Shown piece after piece: positions 33,009-41,491 of a stretch of 64,000 nt of DNA. Positions within the stretch are counted from its first letter, which is position 1. Each line of letters begins with the position of its first letter. The DNA comes from an uncultured Lachnospiraceae bacterium (GTDB lineage Bacteria; Bacillota; Clostridia; Lachnospirales; Lachnospiraceae), in assembly GCA_945949085.1 (NCBI GenBank), contig CAMFDJ010000008.1, forward strand, positions 25,577-89,576. The letters run 5' to 3'. The translations under genes and the position numbers were made by a program. Below the pieces are notes generated by a model. It was not told the DNA's origin and ran no database searches. It saw only the letters and a list, made by a program, of their open reading frames with translations.

Positions 33009-33545
33009 TTATTTCTCGTCCTCATCCGGATGCACAATGCCGATATAAGGCAGGTTTCTGTATTTCTGTGCATAATCGAGCCCATATCCGACTACGAACT
33101 CATCCGGGATCTCAAATCCTGTATAATCCACCTTTACATCCATCACGCGGCGTGAGGGCTTGTCCAGAAGCGTACAGAGCCGAAGGCTTCTCGGTCCTCT
33201 TGCTTTTAGCATCTCAAGCAGATAGCTTAAGGTTCTGCCGGAATCCACCACATCTTCCACCACGATGACATCCTTATCCTTAATCGGATCATCCAGGTCT
33301 TTCACGATCTTGACCACACCACTTGACTTTGTATCCATCCCATAGCTTGATACCGACATGAAATCGAGCGTCACCGGCACCGTAATCCTTTTAGCAAGCT
33401 CACACATAAAAAAGCTTCCGCCGCGCAGTACGCAGATCAGGTGTACCACCTTTCCTTCATAATCCCTGCTGATCATTGCTCCTATTTCACTGATTCTGGC
33501 ATCCACTTCCTCTTCCGGAATCATCACACTGATTGTCTCTGCCAT
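33009..33545 (-). CDS. hpt: hypoxanthine phosphoribosyltransferase
   Basis: The 178-residue purine-salvage enzyme makes IMP and GMP from hypoxanthine or guanine and PRPP. The PRPP-binding motif VIVVEDVVDSGRTL is clear, as is the LRGGSFFM loop. The ATG at 33545 is chosen because AGGAGGAG lies 6 nt before it. It sits between tilS and ftsH, the conserved Firmicute order, with 42 bp to tilS and 37 bp to ftsH. Confidence 0.95.
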   Translation of the reverse strand: MAETISVMIPEEEVDARISEIGAMISRDYEGKVVHLICVLRGGSFFMCELAKRITVPVTLDFMSVSSYGMDTKSSGVVKIVKDLDDPIKDKDVIVVEDVVDSGRTLSYLLEMLKARGPRSLRLCTLLDKPSRRVMDVKVDYTGFEIPDEFVVGYGLDYAQKYRNLPYIGIVHPDEDEK

Positions 33546-33587
33546 ATTTTCTCCTCCTTTGTGTCCTTTCACTTATTACCCGGATTC

Positions 33588-35051
33588 CTAATCCCGAACA
33601 TGAATCTGCACAATCATCTCCGTCGTCTCTGTCACCTTACATGCCTCTGAAATCCTTCTGCCCACGATATAGACAACATGATTTCCCATCGCCACGATTG
33701 GCATAAGGGAGCGCTGTCCGGCAGGAATCTTTTCATTCTTCATATAATCCTTCAGATATTTCTTATGACCGTCTGCCATCAAAAAATAATCGCCTTCCTT
33801 TGGCATGCGCAGTGCCAAAGACTTATCTAGTTTAGCATAATCAAGCCATTTCGTATATGCTTTTGTTGGAATATTTGCATCTTTCGGTCTGGAAAAGATG
33901 CTGACAGACAGCTTTCTGCCATCCTGCATGGCATATTCGCACGCAAAGCCTGCTCCTTGTGCCCCTATCAGGATTTCCTGCTGCCATAGCTGCGCATCCC
34001 CGTCCTCTTTTTCATCCGCTTCTGTGAACTTTTCTAATAAAATCGCATGATAACTCCTGTAAGCCCGCATATGATAAGGCAGACTGATGCTCCTTCCCGT
34101 CTGCTTGTCACAAAGTCCGCACACAGCTGCAACATGTGCATCTGTGATGTCCTTTTTCGTTTCGCAAAGCCGGTATAAACAGGTCCGGACCAGCTCGGAG
34201 CGTACAAACGGATGGAGCCTTTGCAGCGCCGGAATATCCAGAGATTGCTTCCTATCTACTTTTTTTCCGTCTGCGTCTCTTTGATACGCATCCTGTACGC
34301 AATCCCTATAGGCCTGTTCCACCGCCATATGAATAAAATCCTCCAGCTGTCCCATCCGCTCGCCTGTGGCCGCAATGTGCGCCTGCGTTTTTGCACAGAT
34401 ATTCTCAGTCAAAACAGGCATGATCAGGTTGCGCAGTATGTTTCTGCTGTAAATATTTTCCAGATTTGTCTCATCTGTCACATAGGACTGTGAGAGGCAG
34501 GCAAGATACTTCTCTATGGCTGCTCTGTCACAGCCAAGGAGCGGGCGGATATAATAATCGCTGACCGGCTCCATACCCCTGAGTCCTTCTATCCCGCAAC
34601 CTCTGCACAGATGAAACAGAATTGTCTCTGCCTGATCCCCCTCATGGTGTGCCAAAGCGACTTTTCCTGCGCCAATCTGTTCCCTGATTCTCTCAAACAC
34701 CTCATAGCGCAGAGTCCTTGCCGCTTCTTCTGTCCCAAGTCTTTGCTCTTTTGCATAGGCTGCAACATCCACCTTTTCACAGTGGAAAGGAACACCAAAG
34801 CGCTCGCAAAGCGCTCGCGCAAACGCTTCGTCCCTGCCTGCCGTATCGCGCAGCATATGATTGACGTGCACCGCCTCGAGCCGAAAGGGATAACTTTCAG
34901 AAAGCGCATATAGCACGCGAAAAAGACATACAGAATCCGCGCCGCCGGAGAGTGCAACAAGCACTGTCTCCCCCGGACAGATCATCCGATGTCTCCCTAT
35001 CATCTCTTTGATATTCTGCTCAAATTCATAAGGAATATTCGTTCGCTTCAT
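33588..35051 (-). CDS. tilS: tRNA(Ile)-lysidine synthase
   Basis: The 487-residue enzyme converts C34 of the tRNA-Ile CAU anticodon to lysidine, so that it reads AUA. The PP-loop motif SGGADS is at 35-40. The N-terminal ATPase domain is followed by the TilS substrate-binding and C-terminal domains. No clear ribosome site precedes the first ATG. A second in-frame ATG (MICPG) with GGGAG 6 nt upstream is possible and would shorten the N-terminus by 22 residues. Gene order spoIIE-tilS-hpt-ftsH is that of many Firmicutes. Confidence 0.94.
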   Translation of the reverse strand: MKRTNIPYEFEQNIKEMIGRHRMICPGETVLVALSGGADSVCLFRVLYALSESYPFRLEAVHVNHMLRDTAGRDEAFARALCERFGVPFHCEKVDVAAYAKEQRLGTEEAARTLRYEVFERIREQIGAGKVALAHHEGDQAETILFHLCRGCGIEGLRGMEPVSDYYIRPLLGCDRAAIEKYLACLSQSYVTDETNLENIYSRNILRNLIMPVLTENICAKTQAHIAATGERMGQLEDFIHMAVEQAYRDCVQDAYQRDADGKKVDRKQSLDIPALQRLHPFVRSELVRTCLYRLCETKKDITDAHVAAVCGLCDKQTGRSISLPYHMRAYRSYHAILLEKFTEADEKEDGDAQLWQQEILIGAQGAGFACEYAMQDGRKLSVSIFSRPKDANIPTKAYTKWLDYAKLDKSLALRMPKEGDYFLMADGHKKYLKDYMKNEKIPAGQRSLMPIVAMGNHVVYIVGRRISEACKVTETTEMIVQIHVRD

Positions 35052-35088
35052 ATGTACAATATAGTTGTTTTACCGCCAAAAATCAACT

Positions 35089-36246
35089 TTAGAATGCGTC
35101 TCTTTCTGTAATCCGGATGGCAAGCACTGTCATATCGTCCGGCATTTTCCCCTGGCAGCCCACAATGACATTCTTCAGGATTGCTGTCGCAATTTCGCCG
35201 GGAGAAGAATTTCTTTTGGCAAGGAGCACCTCCCGGAGCATTGCTTTACGCTGTCCGTAAAAGTCCATCACCCCATCAGAAAGCATGACAACGCAGTCTC
35301 CCGCATCGAAAAACACGGTTTCGCTGCTTCCGCATGCATACATTCTGACACCAAGCGCAAGCTTATCAGCATTGATTTCCTTTATTTTCTCTCCGCGCAC
35401 AAAAAAAGAAGAACAGCCGCCGTTTTTATAGAAGACGGCTTCTCCCGTATATCGGTTGCATTCCAGAATATCAATCGTCACGCTCCGTTCCAGATCGCGC
35501 CGCATATAGAGAAATCCGTTGCACGCTTTTCGAAAGTCCTGAACACAAAGCCCTGCTTCCAAAAATCGCTCCAAAAGTTCAAGCACCTGCTCGCTGCTTT
35601 CACACGCCGCTTCGCCCGATCCCATACCGTCAGCGATTGCGGCAATATAGGTACCGTCATCAAATTCCCGCATCAGAAAGTTATCGCCTGATACCTCTTC
35701 CTGATCCTTTGTCGCTTTTGCATAGCCACCGAGCAAGTCAAATCTGACTTCCTCGCAAAAACAGATGGAAACCATATCCTTGTGGATATATTGCCTGCTG
35801 TCTGTTGTCGGTACCATATTTTTATGAATCATTTTTGACAAAAGCTCTGCGACATCAGTCACATCATAATAATCATCAGAACTGCTGACCGTCATACCGA
35901 TCTCTTCGTACCCGTTCCGGTTTTGTATGCGGTAGTAATCGTGCAGAAGAATCCCTTCTGCCTTGAGTTTTTTTTCAATCTTTATCCTTTGCCGCTGTCT
36001 GGTATCCGAATCCGGAAATCCCATACAGGCAAGCTTTTCCAAATGTCCTGCCGTATCCATCATAAAGCTGCCAAGTATTGCTCTGCTCCTGCCATCCTCA
36101 TACGCTCTGAGCATGGCGGTTCTGGATAGCTGACTATCTTCCTCCGGCTCTTTTTCCATATAATCATCTGCGATCTGCAAAAGAATTTCGGCATACCCAA
36201 GCAATCTGCATCTTGTAATTTCCGGTAAACCTTTATTCTCATTCAT
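35089..36246 (-). CDS. spoIIE: SpoIIE-family PP2C phosphatase lacking the membrane domain
   Basis: SpoIIE dephosphorylates SpoIIAA to activate sigma-F in the forespore. This protein has only about 385 residues against roughly 800 in Bacillus. The C-terminal phosphatase is complete: GDNF, IADGMGSG, VMLSDGVMD and PDDMTVLAI provide the metal ligands. The N-terminal half is a soluble helical region with no membrane helices, so the ten-helix anchor of classical SpoIIE is missing. The ATG at 36246 follows GGTGG. Its place between divIC and tilS is the canonical spoIIE site. It is either a short cytosolic SpoIIE or the result of a domain loss; no frameshift is visible upstream. Confidence 0.85.
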   Translation of the reverse strand: MNENKGLPEITRCRLLGYAEILLQIADDYMEKEPEEDSQLSRTAMLRAYEDGRSRAILGSFMMDTAGHLEKLACMGFPDSDTRQRQRIKIEKKLKAEGILLHDYYRIQNRNGYEEIGMTVSSSDDYYDVTDVAELLSKMIHKNMVPTTDSRQYIHKDMVSICFCEEVRFDLLGGYAKATKDQEEVSGDNFLMREFDDGTYIAAIADGMGSGEAACESSEQVLELLERFLEAGLCVQDFRKACNGFLYMRRDLERSVTIDILECNRYTGEAVFYKNGGCSSFFVRGEKIKEINADKLALGVRMYACGSSETVFFDAGDCVVMLSDGVMDFYGQRKAMLREVLLAKRNSSPGEIATAILKNVIVGCQGKMPDDMTVLAIRITERDAF

Positions 36247-36420
36247 GTTTCCCACCGCCTTATACAACTTGTCCTATCAAATGCAGTATATCGAATGCAG
36301 TCTTCGGATTTTGTCATAACATGCAGGCGGTCCGCAGATTTTTTCGACATGGGAAGCTTGCGCCCATTTCCCTTTCTAACGACAACGGGCATATCTGCAA
36401 GTATCTCCTGCAAATATGCC

Positions 36421-36723
36421 CTATCTCGTCGTTTTGAATATAATCTCACCCTCACGTACCAGTCCAAGCTTTTCTTCAGCCGTCTCAATCACGTAAGAGT
36501 CTGTCTGTACATATTTTTTTAATTCTTCCAGTTCCTCGGCCCGTTTCTGCTGCTCGTCAATCTGCGCCTGTAATTCCTCTTCTCTCTGCAAGTATTCATT
36601 CTGTCTGGCCTTAAGCTCCACACATTTCACAGAGACGATAAAAATCAGAAGAAGTACCACAATGCAGACAAAGAAATCGCCGAGTCTGTTGCGCGAACCC
36701 TTACGGTATCTTCTGCGACTCAT
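36421..36723 (-). CDS. divIC: septum formation initiator DivIC/FtsB family
   Basis: The 100-residue bitopic protein has a basic N-terminus (MSRRRYRKGSRNR), one membrane segment (about 16-32) and an extracytoplasmic coiled coil (ELKARQNEYLQREEELQ...), followed by the family tail YVIETAEEKLGLVREGE. It works with FtsL and DivIB in the divisome. AAGGGGA lies 5 nt before the ATG. It overlaps the end of yabQ by 23 bp. Confidence 0.93.
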   Translation of the reverse strand: MSRRRYRKGSRNRLGDFFVCIVVLLLIFIVSVKCVELKARQNEYLQREEELQAQIDEQQKRAEELEELKKYVQTDSYVIETAEEKLGLVREGEIIFKTTR

Positions 36724-37228
36724 TTTTCTTCCCCTTTTTTTCTGCCTTTTTCGTTACACGTCGGTGTTTACATAAAATCATATTAACCTTTTTTATGTTG
36801 CCCGTCAACTTGTTTTTTTGCTCCCCGACAGCCTTTTTCACCTTGCAAAATACCTTGTAAAATGCAGTTTTTACAATCTTTAGTGGGATACTTAAGACAC
36901 GTACCACTAGATGTAGTATTTGCCTTATTATTGTTGACATAAAAATTACCAAATAATTTCCTACAATTTTTTTGTAGAGCAGCATACCGAGAAACAGCAG
37001 AAATACCGCGACCCATCTGACCTTACCGTAATTCATCCGGTAGAGCAACAGAAAAATCCCAAATGCGGCCGCGATCCAGAACAGAAAATCCTCCATACTG
37101 ACCCAGAAATTAGAATGACGGAGCACCGCCCTTACAATCAGGAGAATGTCATACAACATCGTGATAATCACACCAAACAACAGACAACTGCTGCCAAACC
37201 GCAACTGTTCGATGATATAGGCACTCAT
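36701..37228 (-). CDS. yabQ: spore cortex biosynthesis protein YabQ
   Basis: The 175-residue membrane protein has about four N-terminal helices, including SSCLLFGVIITMLYDILLIV, and a basic C-terminal tail (HRRVTKKAEKKGKK). YabQ is required for spore cortex formation and is found in the outer spore membrane. The ATG overlaps the yabP stop codon as TAATG, so it is translationally coupled to yabP. No separate ribosome site is seen. Confidence 0.9.
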   Translation of the reverse strand: MSAYIIEQLRFGSSCLLFGVIITMLYDILLIVRAVLRHSNFWVSMEDFLFWIAAAFGIFLLLYRMNYGKVRWVAVFLLFLGMLLYKKIVGNYLVIFMSTIIRQILHLVVRVLSIPLKIVKTAFYKVFCKVKKAVGEQKNKLTGNIKKVNMILCKHRRVTKKAEKKGKKNESQKIP

Positions 37229-37518
37229 TATTTAAACAGCCTTCCCAGCAGGCTTTCTCCTTTTGCCATATGCCCGGATGTCTCGGAATAGGTCAGGGAA
37301 TCTATCTTCCCTTCGATGTCCACCTCTCCTTTTTCCAGTGTCAGTCTGTTGACATGCAGGTCACTCCCCTTGATCAGAAGCATCCCCTGATCCGTCTCCA
37401 GCAGAATTTCCGACAAATCAAAAGAGAGCACATCCGAAACCCCGCTCACGAGACATGTCTTTCTGTTGGTGAGCATGAATTTGTGCGCTCTCTGCTTTAC
37501 TGTCATTGTATCGTCCAT
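37228..37518 (-). CDS. yabP: sporulation protein YabP
   Basis: The 96-residue soluble protein shows the YabP/YqfC family plan: NRKTCLVSGVSDVLSFDLSE, then ETDQGMLLIKGSDLHV and DIEGKIDSLTY. It is made in the mother cell under sigma-E and supports spore development with YabQ. GGGAGG lies 7 nt before the ATG at 37518; the ATG at 37533 lacks a site. The 110 bp before the gene hold a weak inverted repeat (TATACTC/GAGTATA) but no gene. Confidence 0.9.
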   Translation of the reverse strand: MDDTMTVKQRAHKFMLTNRKTCLVSGVSDVLSFDLSEILLETDQGMLLIKGSDLHVNRLTLEKGEVDIEGKIDSLTYSETSGHMAKGESLLGRLFK

Positions 37519-37645
37519 ATCAGCACCTCCCAAATGCCGCAGCGCAGGTCATATACTCCGCCATCGGCTCCTTGCAGTCTCCTGCGCGGTATCTCCGGCA
37601 TGTTAGAGTATATGTGCTGCCGGGTATGGATATGCTATCTTTTTG

Positions 37646-37885
37646 TTACAGGTAACGAAACATCTCCTTTGCCTCTTCCTTCCTGACTGTTTCCTGTACA
37701 GTAAGAACTTCAACCCTGACATCCTTATTTCCAAAATTAATGGTGATCACATCGCCTACCTTAACGTTGGCGCTGGCCTTAACCACCTTGTCGTTGATCA
37801 TGACACGTCCGTTATCACACGCCTCATTTGCAACGCTGCGGCGCTTGATCAGACGCGACACCTTTAAATATTTATCCAGTCTCAT
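37646..37885 (-). CDS. rqcP: S4-domain RNA-binding protein RqcP (YabO)
   Basis: The 79-residue protein is almost only an S4 domain (MRLDKYLKVSRLIKRRSVANEAC, then GRVMINDKVVKASANVKVGD). RqcP acts with RqcH in ribosome-associated quality control, where it helps alanine tailing of stalled nascent chains. It lies in the canonical hup-yabO-yabP order. Its ribosome site GAGGAAGGAAA is the right-hand end of the same TGTAGCGAGGAAGGAAAATGAG element found in the ileS leader. A terminator hairpin for hup lies just upstream, so expression needs read-through or its own promoter. Confidence 0.93.
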   Translation of the reverse strand: MRLDKYLKVSRLIKRRSVANEACDNGRVMINDKVVKASANVKVGDVITINFGNKDVRVEVLTVQETVRKEEAKEMFRYL

Positions 37886-37902
37886 TTTCCTTCCTCGCTA
37901 CA
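37880..37902 (-). repeat. partial TGTAGCGAGG element forming the rqcP ribosome site
   Basis: On the minus strand it reads TGTAGCGAGGAAGGAAAATG and AGA, identical over 22 nt to the left end of the element in the ileS leader. It follows the hup terminator directly and includes the rqcP start codon. Confidence 0.75.
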
Positions 37903-37937
37903 AAAAAGGGTATGTGTTCGCTTTGAACACACACCCT
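37902..37937 (-). terminator. Rho-independent terminator after hup
   Basis: AGGGTGTGTGTTC pairs with GAACACATACCCT with one mismatch around a 5-nt loop and is followed by TTTTTTG, 27 bp after the hup stop codon. Confidence 0.9.
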
Positions 37938-37963
37938 GCAAATTCATTTAACCTGTCGGTTTA

Positions 37964-38239
37964 TTATGCGTTTACTAAATCCTTTAAAGCCTTACCAGCT
38001 TTGAACTTAGGTGCTTTAGAAGCAGCGATCTTCATTGTCTCACCTGTGTGAGGGTTTCTTCCTTCTCTTGCAGATCTCTCAGATACTTCAAATGTACCAA
38101 AACCAACTAACTGGATCTTTCCACCCTTCTTTAATTCGTCAGATACAACATCTGTGAAAGCCTTTAAAGCAGCCTCTGCATCCTTCTTTGATAATCCTGC
38201 CTGATCAGCCATAGCTGCAACTAATTCTGTTTTGTTCAT
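37964..38239 (-). CDS. hup: DNA-binding protein HU
   Basis: The 91-residue nucleoid protein bends DNA as a dimer. The family signature [22 protein letters not shown] is complete, and [22 protein letters not shown] is the N-terminal helix pair. AGGAGGAG lies 6-8 nt before the ATG. A near-consensus promoter lies about 70-95 bp upstream and a strong terminator follows, so it can be expressed alone at high level. Confidence 0.98.
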   Translation of the reverse strand: MNKTELVAAMADQAGLSKKDAEAALKAFTDVVSDELKKGGKIQLVGFGTFEVSERSAREGRNPHTGETMKIAASKAPKFKAGKALKDLVNA

Positions 38240-38306
38240 TGTGAACTCCTCCTCTTACTGAGTATTATTTTTTATAGGCTGTCCAAAAAGCGAAAGCCTA
38301 ATACTA

Positions 38307-38335
38307 GTTATATCCTTTTTACCATGTTTTGTCAA
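38307..38335 (-). promoter_or_regulatory. sigma-A promoter of hup
   Basis: TTGACA (38335-38330) and TATAAC (38312-38307) are spaced by exactly 17 nt on the minus strand, close to the ideal consensus. The expected start is near 38300, about 60 nt before the hup ATG. Confidence 0.8.
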
Positions 38336-38377
38336 GGGAAAATGCCTTATTTTAAGGGTTTTTCGCAATTCCGGGGG

Positions 38378-40114
38378 TTATTTGAGCATCTCGCCGATCA
38401 TTGCAAGAACTTCTTCCCCGAGTTTTGCGGATTTTGCATTGGCATCCTCCAGGGAAACGCCCTTAATACCATAGTAAAATTTCACCTTCGGCTCCGTTCC
38501 GGAAGGACGAACACAAAGCCATGCATCATCTGAAAGATCGTAATAAATCACATTTGATTTTGGAAGTCCCGTAGAGGTAACCTCACCTGTGGCAACATTG
38601 CGAATGGTATCTGCCTCGTAGTCTCTTGCACAAAGCACTGTATAATCACCAATCTTTTCGGGTGTGTTATTGCGCAGCGTATTCAGGATATCCTGGATCT
38701 TCTGCAGTCCCTCAATGCCTTTCAGGGTAATAGACTTGATATCATCCTTATAATAGCCGTATTTTTCATACATGGCAATCATGGCATTCCAGAGTGTCAT
38801 ACCCTTTGACTTGTAATAAGCAGCCGCCTCAGCCAGTGCCATCGTCGCAACAATGGCATCCTTATCTCTCGCATGCGTTCCGATCAGACAGCCATAGCTT
38901 TCCTCGAAGCCAAACAGATAGGTTCCCTTACCGGCCTGTTCAAATCCAAGAATCTGCTGTCCGATATACTTAAATCCTGTCAGCACCTCAATCAGTCTGA
39001 CTCCATATGCCTTTGCAATCGCATCTGCCATATTGGTGGTAACAATTGTCTTAATCAGTGCACCGTCCTCCGGCAGTCCCTTTGTCTCCTTGATCTGCCC
39101 GATCTCATAATCAGCCAGAAGACAACCGGACATATTGCCGGTAAGCGTGATATATTCGCCGCTCTTTGTATCCTTCACATAGACACCCAGACGGTCTGCA
39201 TCCGGGTCGGTTGCCAGCACCAGATCCGCATCAATCTCTTTTGCAAGCTTCAGTCCCAGTTCAAATGCCTCTGCAGCCTCGGGATTCGGATAAGAAACTG
39301 TAGGAAAATTGCCGTCAGGCTTTTCCTGCTCCGGAACTACATACACATTTTCAAATCCAAGTTCTTTCAGGATACGTCTTGCCGGGATATTACCCGTTCC
39401 GTGGAGTGGAGAGTAAACAATCTTGATATCCTTCTGGAACTGATCGATCGTATCCTGATGGATCACGCGGCTTTTCAGCTCTGCAATGTAAGCGTCATCC
39501 ACATCTGCACCGATCTGCACATAAAGACCATCTGCGACAGCCTTCTCCTTGTCCATTGTATAGACGCAGTCAAAACCGGTAACGGCTGTCACCTCATCCA
39601 TGATACCTGTATCATGAGGCGGTGTGATCTGTGCACCGTCCTCCCAGTATACCTTGTATCCGTTGTATTCCGGCGGGTTGTGGCTGGCTGTGATGTTGAT
39701 ACCTGCAATACAGCCGAGCTTGCGCACTGCGTAAGATAATTCCGGTGTCGGTCTGAGGGACTCGAACACATAAGCCTTGATGCCGTTGGCATTCAGACAG
39801 AGCGCTGCCTCATCCGCAAATTCAGGGCTCATACGGCGGGAATCGTAAGCGATCGCCACACCCTTCTTCTCTCCATTACACTTCTTGATATAATTTGCAA
39901 GACCCTGTGTGGTTTTTCTGACAATATAAATATTCATGCGATTCGTACCTGCGCCAATCACACCGCGCAGACCTGCTGTACCAAACGCCAGAGAACGATA
40001 AAAACGATCCTCAATCTCTTTTTCATCTCCTGCAATGGCCTTAAGCTCGTCCTTGGTCGCATCATCAAAATAGGGATTGGAAAGCCATTCCTCATACATT
40101 TCTTTGTAGCTCAT
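38378..40114 (-). CDS. pgcA: phospho-sugar mutase (phosphoglucomutase type)
   Basis: The 578-residue alpha-D-phosphohexomutase interconverts glucose-1-phosphate and glucose-6-phosphate. The phosphoserine loop is TASHNPPEYNGYK, the metal loop is DPDADRLGV, the sugar-binding loop is FEESYG, and the C-terminal phosphate loop is RPSGTEPK. It would route GlgP product into glycolysis or supply precursors for UDP-glucose. AGGAGG lies 9 nt before the ATG. It lies 58 bp after the PEGA lipoprotein gene in the same direction. Confidence 0.94.
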   Translation of the reverse strand: MSYKEMYEEWLSNPYFDDATKDELKAIAGDEKEIEDRFYRSLAFGTAGLRGVIGAGTNRMNIYIVRKTTQGLANYIKKCNGEKKGVAIAYDSRRMSPEFADEAALCLNANGIKAYVFESLRPTPELSYAVRKLGCIAGINITASHNPPEYNGYKVYWEDGAQITPPHDTGIMDEVTAVTGFDCVYTMDKEKAVADGLYVQIGADVDDAYIAELKSRVIHQDTIDQFQKDIKIVYSPLHGTGNIPARRILKELGFENVYVVPEQEKPDGNFPTVSYPNPEAAEAFELGLKLAKEIDADLVLATDPDADRLGVYVKDTKSGEYITLTGNMSGCLLADYEIGQIKETKGLPEDGALIKTIVTTNMADAIAKAYGVRLIEVLTGFKYIGQQILGFEQAGKGTYLFGFEESYGCLIGTHARDKDAIVATMALAEAAAYYKSKGMTLWNAMIAMYEKYGYYKDDIKSITLKGIEGLQKIQDILNTLRNNTPEKIGDYTVLCARDYEADTIRNVATGEVTSTGLPKSNVIYYDLSDDAWLCVRPSGTEPKVKFYYGIKGVSLEDANAKSAKLGEEVLAMIGEMLK

Positions 40115-40171
40115 AAATCATATCCTCCTCGTCTTTTCAATTGACTTGTCTCCATTTGCAGTATACCCAAA

Positions 40172-41479
40172 TTATTGCGAAAGCACAAGCTCTGAAAATG
40201 AATAGTGTACATCTTTATTGCTGTCGTCTATTTCCAGAGAATAACTTCTGGTCGTATAACCACTCTTTCTGACCGAAATCACATAATTGCCGGCTTTTTT
40301 ATCAAAGCTGGTCGGAATGATTCCGATGTATTTCCCTTCCACATACAGTTCCGCACCTGTCGGTGCATCAATATAGACCTGGTAGCCATCACTTGCCTGC
40401 GTTACTGCACTATTCCCGCTCACAGAGCCCTCACCGGCAGAATCATCTTTTTCCGTATTGCTCTTTTCCATCTCAATGTTGATGTTGGCCATCTCCTGTC
40501 CCACTTTGATATACTGTGTAATGGTCTTATATCCGTCACAGACAGCAATGATCTGATGAATCCCGTATGACAGCGTGACAACCGAGCTGTAATCGGTCTC
40601 CTCCCCGTCTATTTTCAGAATGGCTCCCGTAGGCGTGATTGTGAAAATAATGCCTCCCTCGCGCTTTTCTTCCTCTTTGACCAGATCCGAAACGTCCACT
40701 ACGGTTTCCTGTCCGGGCAGTACCTCCACTTGTTTATTGCCTGCATTATTCTGATGAGAAATAAACATGTCATAAGTGCCGGACGGCAAAACCACCAGCA
40801 TATCCTGTGATACCTGACGGATGACAGATTGTCCAAATTCCACAAAACCGCCGATAAAGGCATCCTCTCCTGACAGCCGCACATACCCATGCTCATTGGT
40901 AATCACAATACTGTAAATGGTGTGGGCATCGTCTGCATAGACAGCAATCGTATCCGCCTCGTTGATATCCATCAGGGACAGAAGCTTTTCCGATGTCAGA
41001 ACTGCTGCGTTTTCGGCGATTGCATAACGGACATCACCGATATTCATCCAGTATGCCGTCCTGTTGATCTCGAACTGTCTGACCACATCTGTCCTGCTGA
41101 CGGATTGATCCAGCCGGATACTTTTTGCCTGTTTTGTATCCTTCAAAAAAGTAACATATGCCACATCCCCTACCTGAAGCTGCGCCGCTACCAGCTCTTC
41201 GTCATGCCTGTCCTTGATACCTGTGGCACTGTCGTAAGATAAAATGTAGCTCTTGCCCAGCTTCAGATTGTAGAAAGTAATCTTCTGATTTTCCACATCC
41301 ACATTCTGTATGATTGCTCTGTCGAGGGAATCTGCCAGGCGATTTTCGCTGACAAAAGTCTCTGCTGCAAAATCCATAGTCTCCTGTGTCTCCGTTTCCT
41401 GCCTGACCGTGGTGCCGGCGCAGCCGTAAAGCAGAGTGGTCATCCACAAAAGCAGTATCCCACCTATCCATTTTCTCAT
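40172..41479 (-). CDS. lipoprotein with two PEGA domains
   Basis: The 435-residue lipoprotein has lipobox LLYGC (Cys20), a long beta-rich extracytoplasmic region, and two PEGA-type repeats in the C-terminal half: ITPTGAILKIDGEETDYSSVVTL (about 280-345) and DAPTGAELYVEGKYIGIIPTSF (about 365-430). PEGA domains are surface beta-sandwiches, often near the S-layer or peptidoglycan. The start codon lies 12 bp after the cotS-like gene, whose TGA overlaps the GAGGAT ribosome site, so the two are coupled. The function is unknown. Confidence 0.8.
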   Translation of the reverse strand: MRKWIGGILLLWMTTLLYGCAGTTVRQETETQETMDFAAETFVSENRLADSLDRAIIQNVDVENQKITFYNLKLGKSYILSYDSATGIKDRHDEELVAAQLQVGDVAYVTFLKDTKQAKSIRLDQSVSRTDVVRQFEINRTAYWMNIGDVRYAIAENAAVLTSEKLLSLMDINEADTIAVYADDAHTIYSIVITNEHGYVRLSGEDAFIGGFVEFGQSVIRQVSQDMLVVLPSGTYDMFISHQNNAGNKQVEVLPGQETVVDVSDLVKEEEKREGGIIFTITPTGAILKIDGEETDYSSVVTLSYGIHQIIAVCDGYKTITQYIKVGQEMANINIEMEKSNTEKDDSAGEGSVSGNSAVTQASDGYQVYIDAPTGAELYVEGKYIGIIPTSFDKKAGNYVISVRKSGYTTRSYSLEIDDSNKDVHYSFSELVLSQ

Positions 41480-41491
41480 ATGTCATCATCC

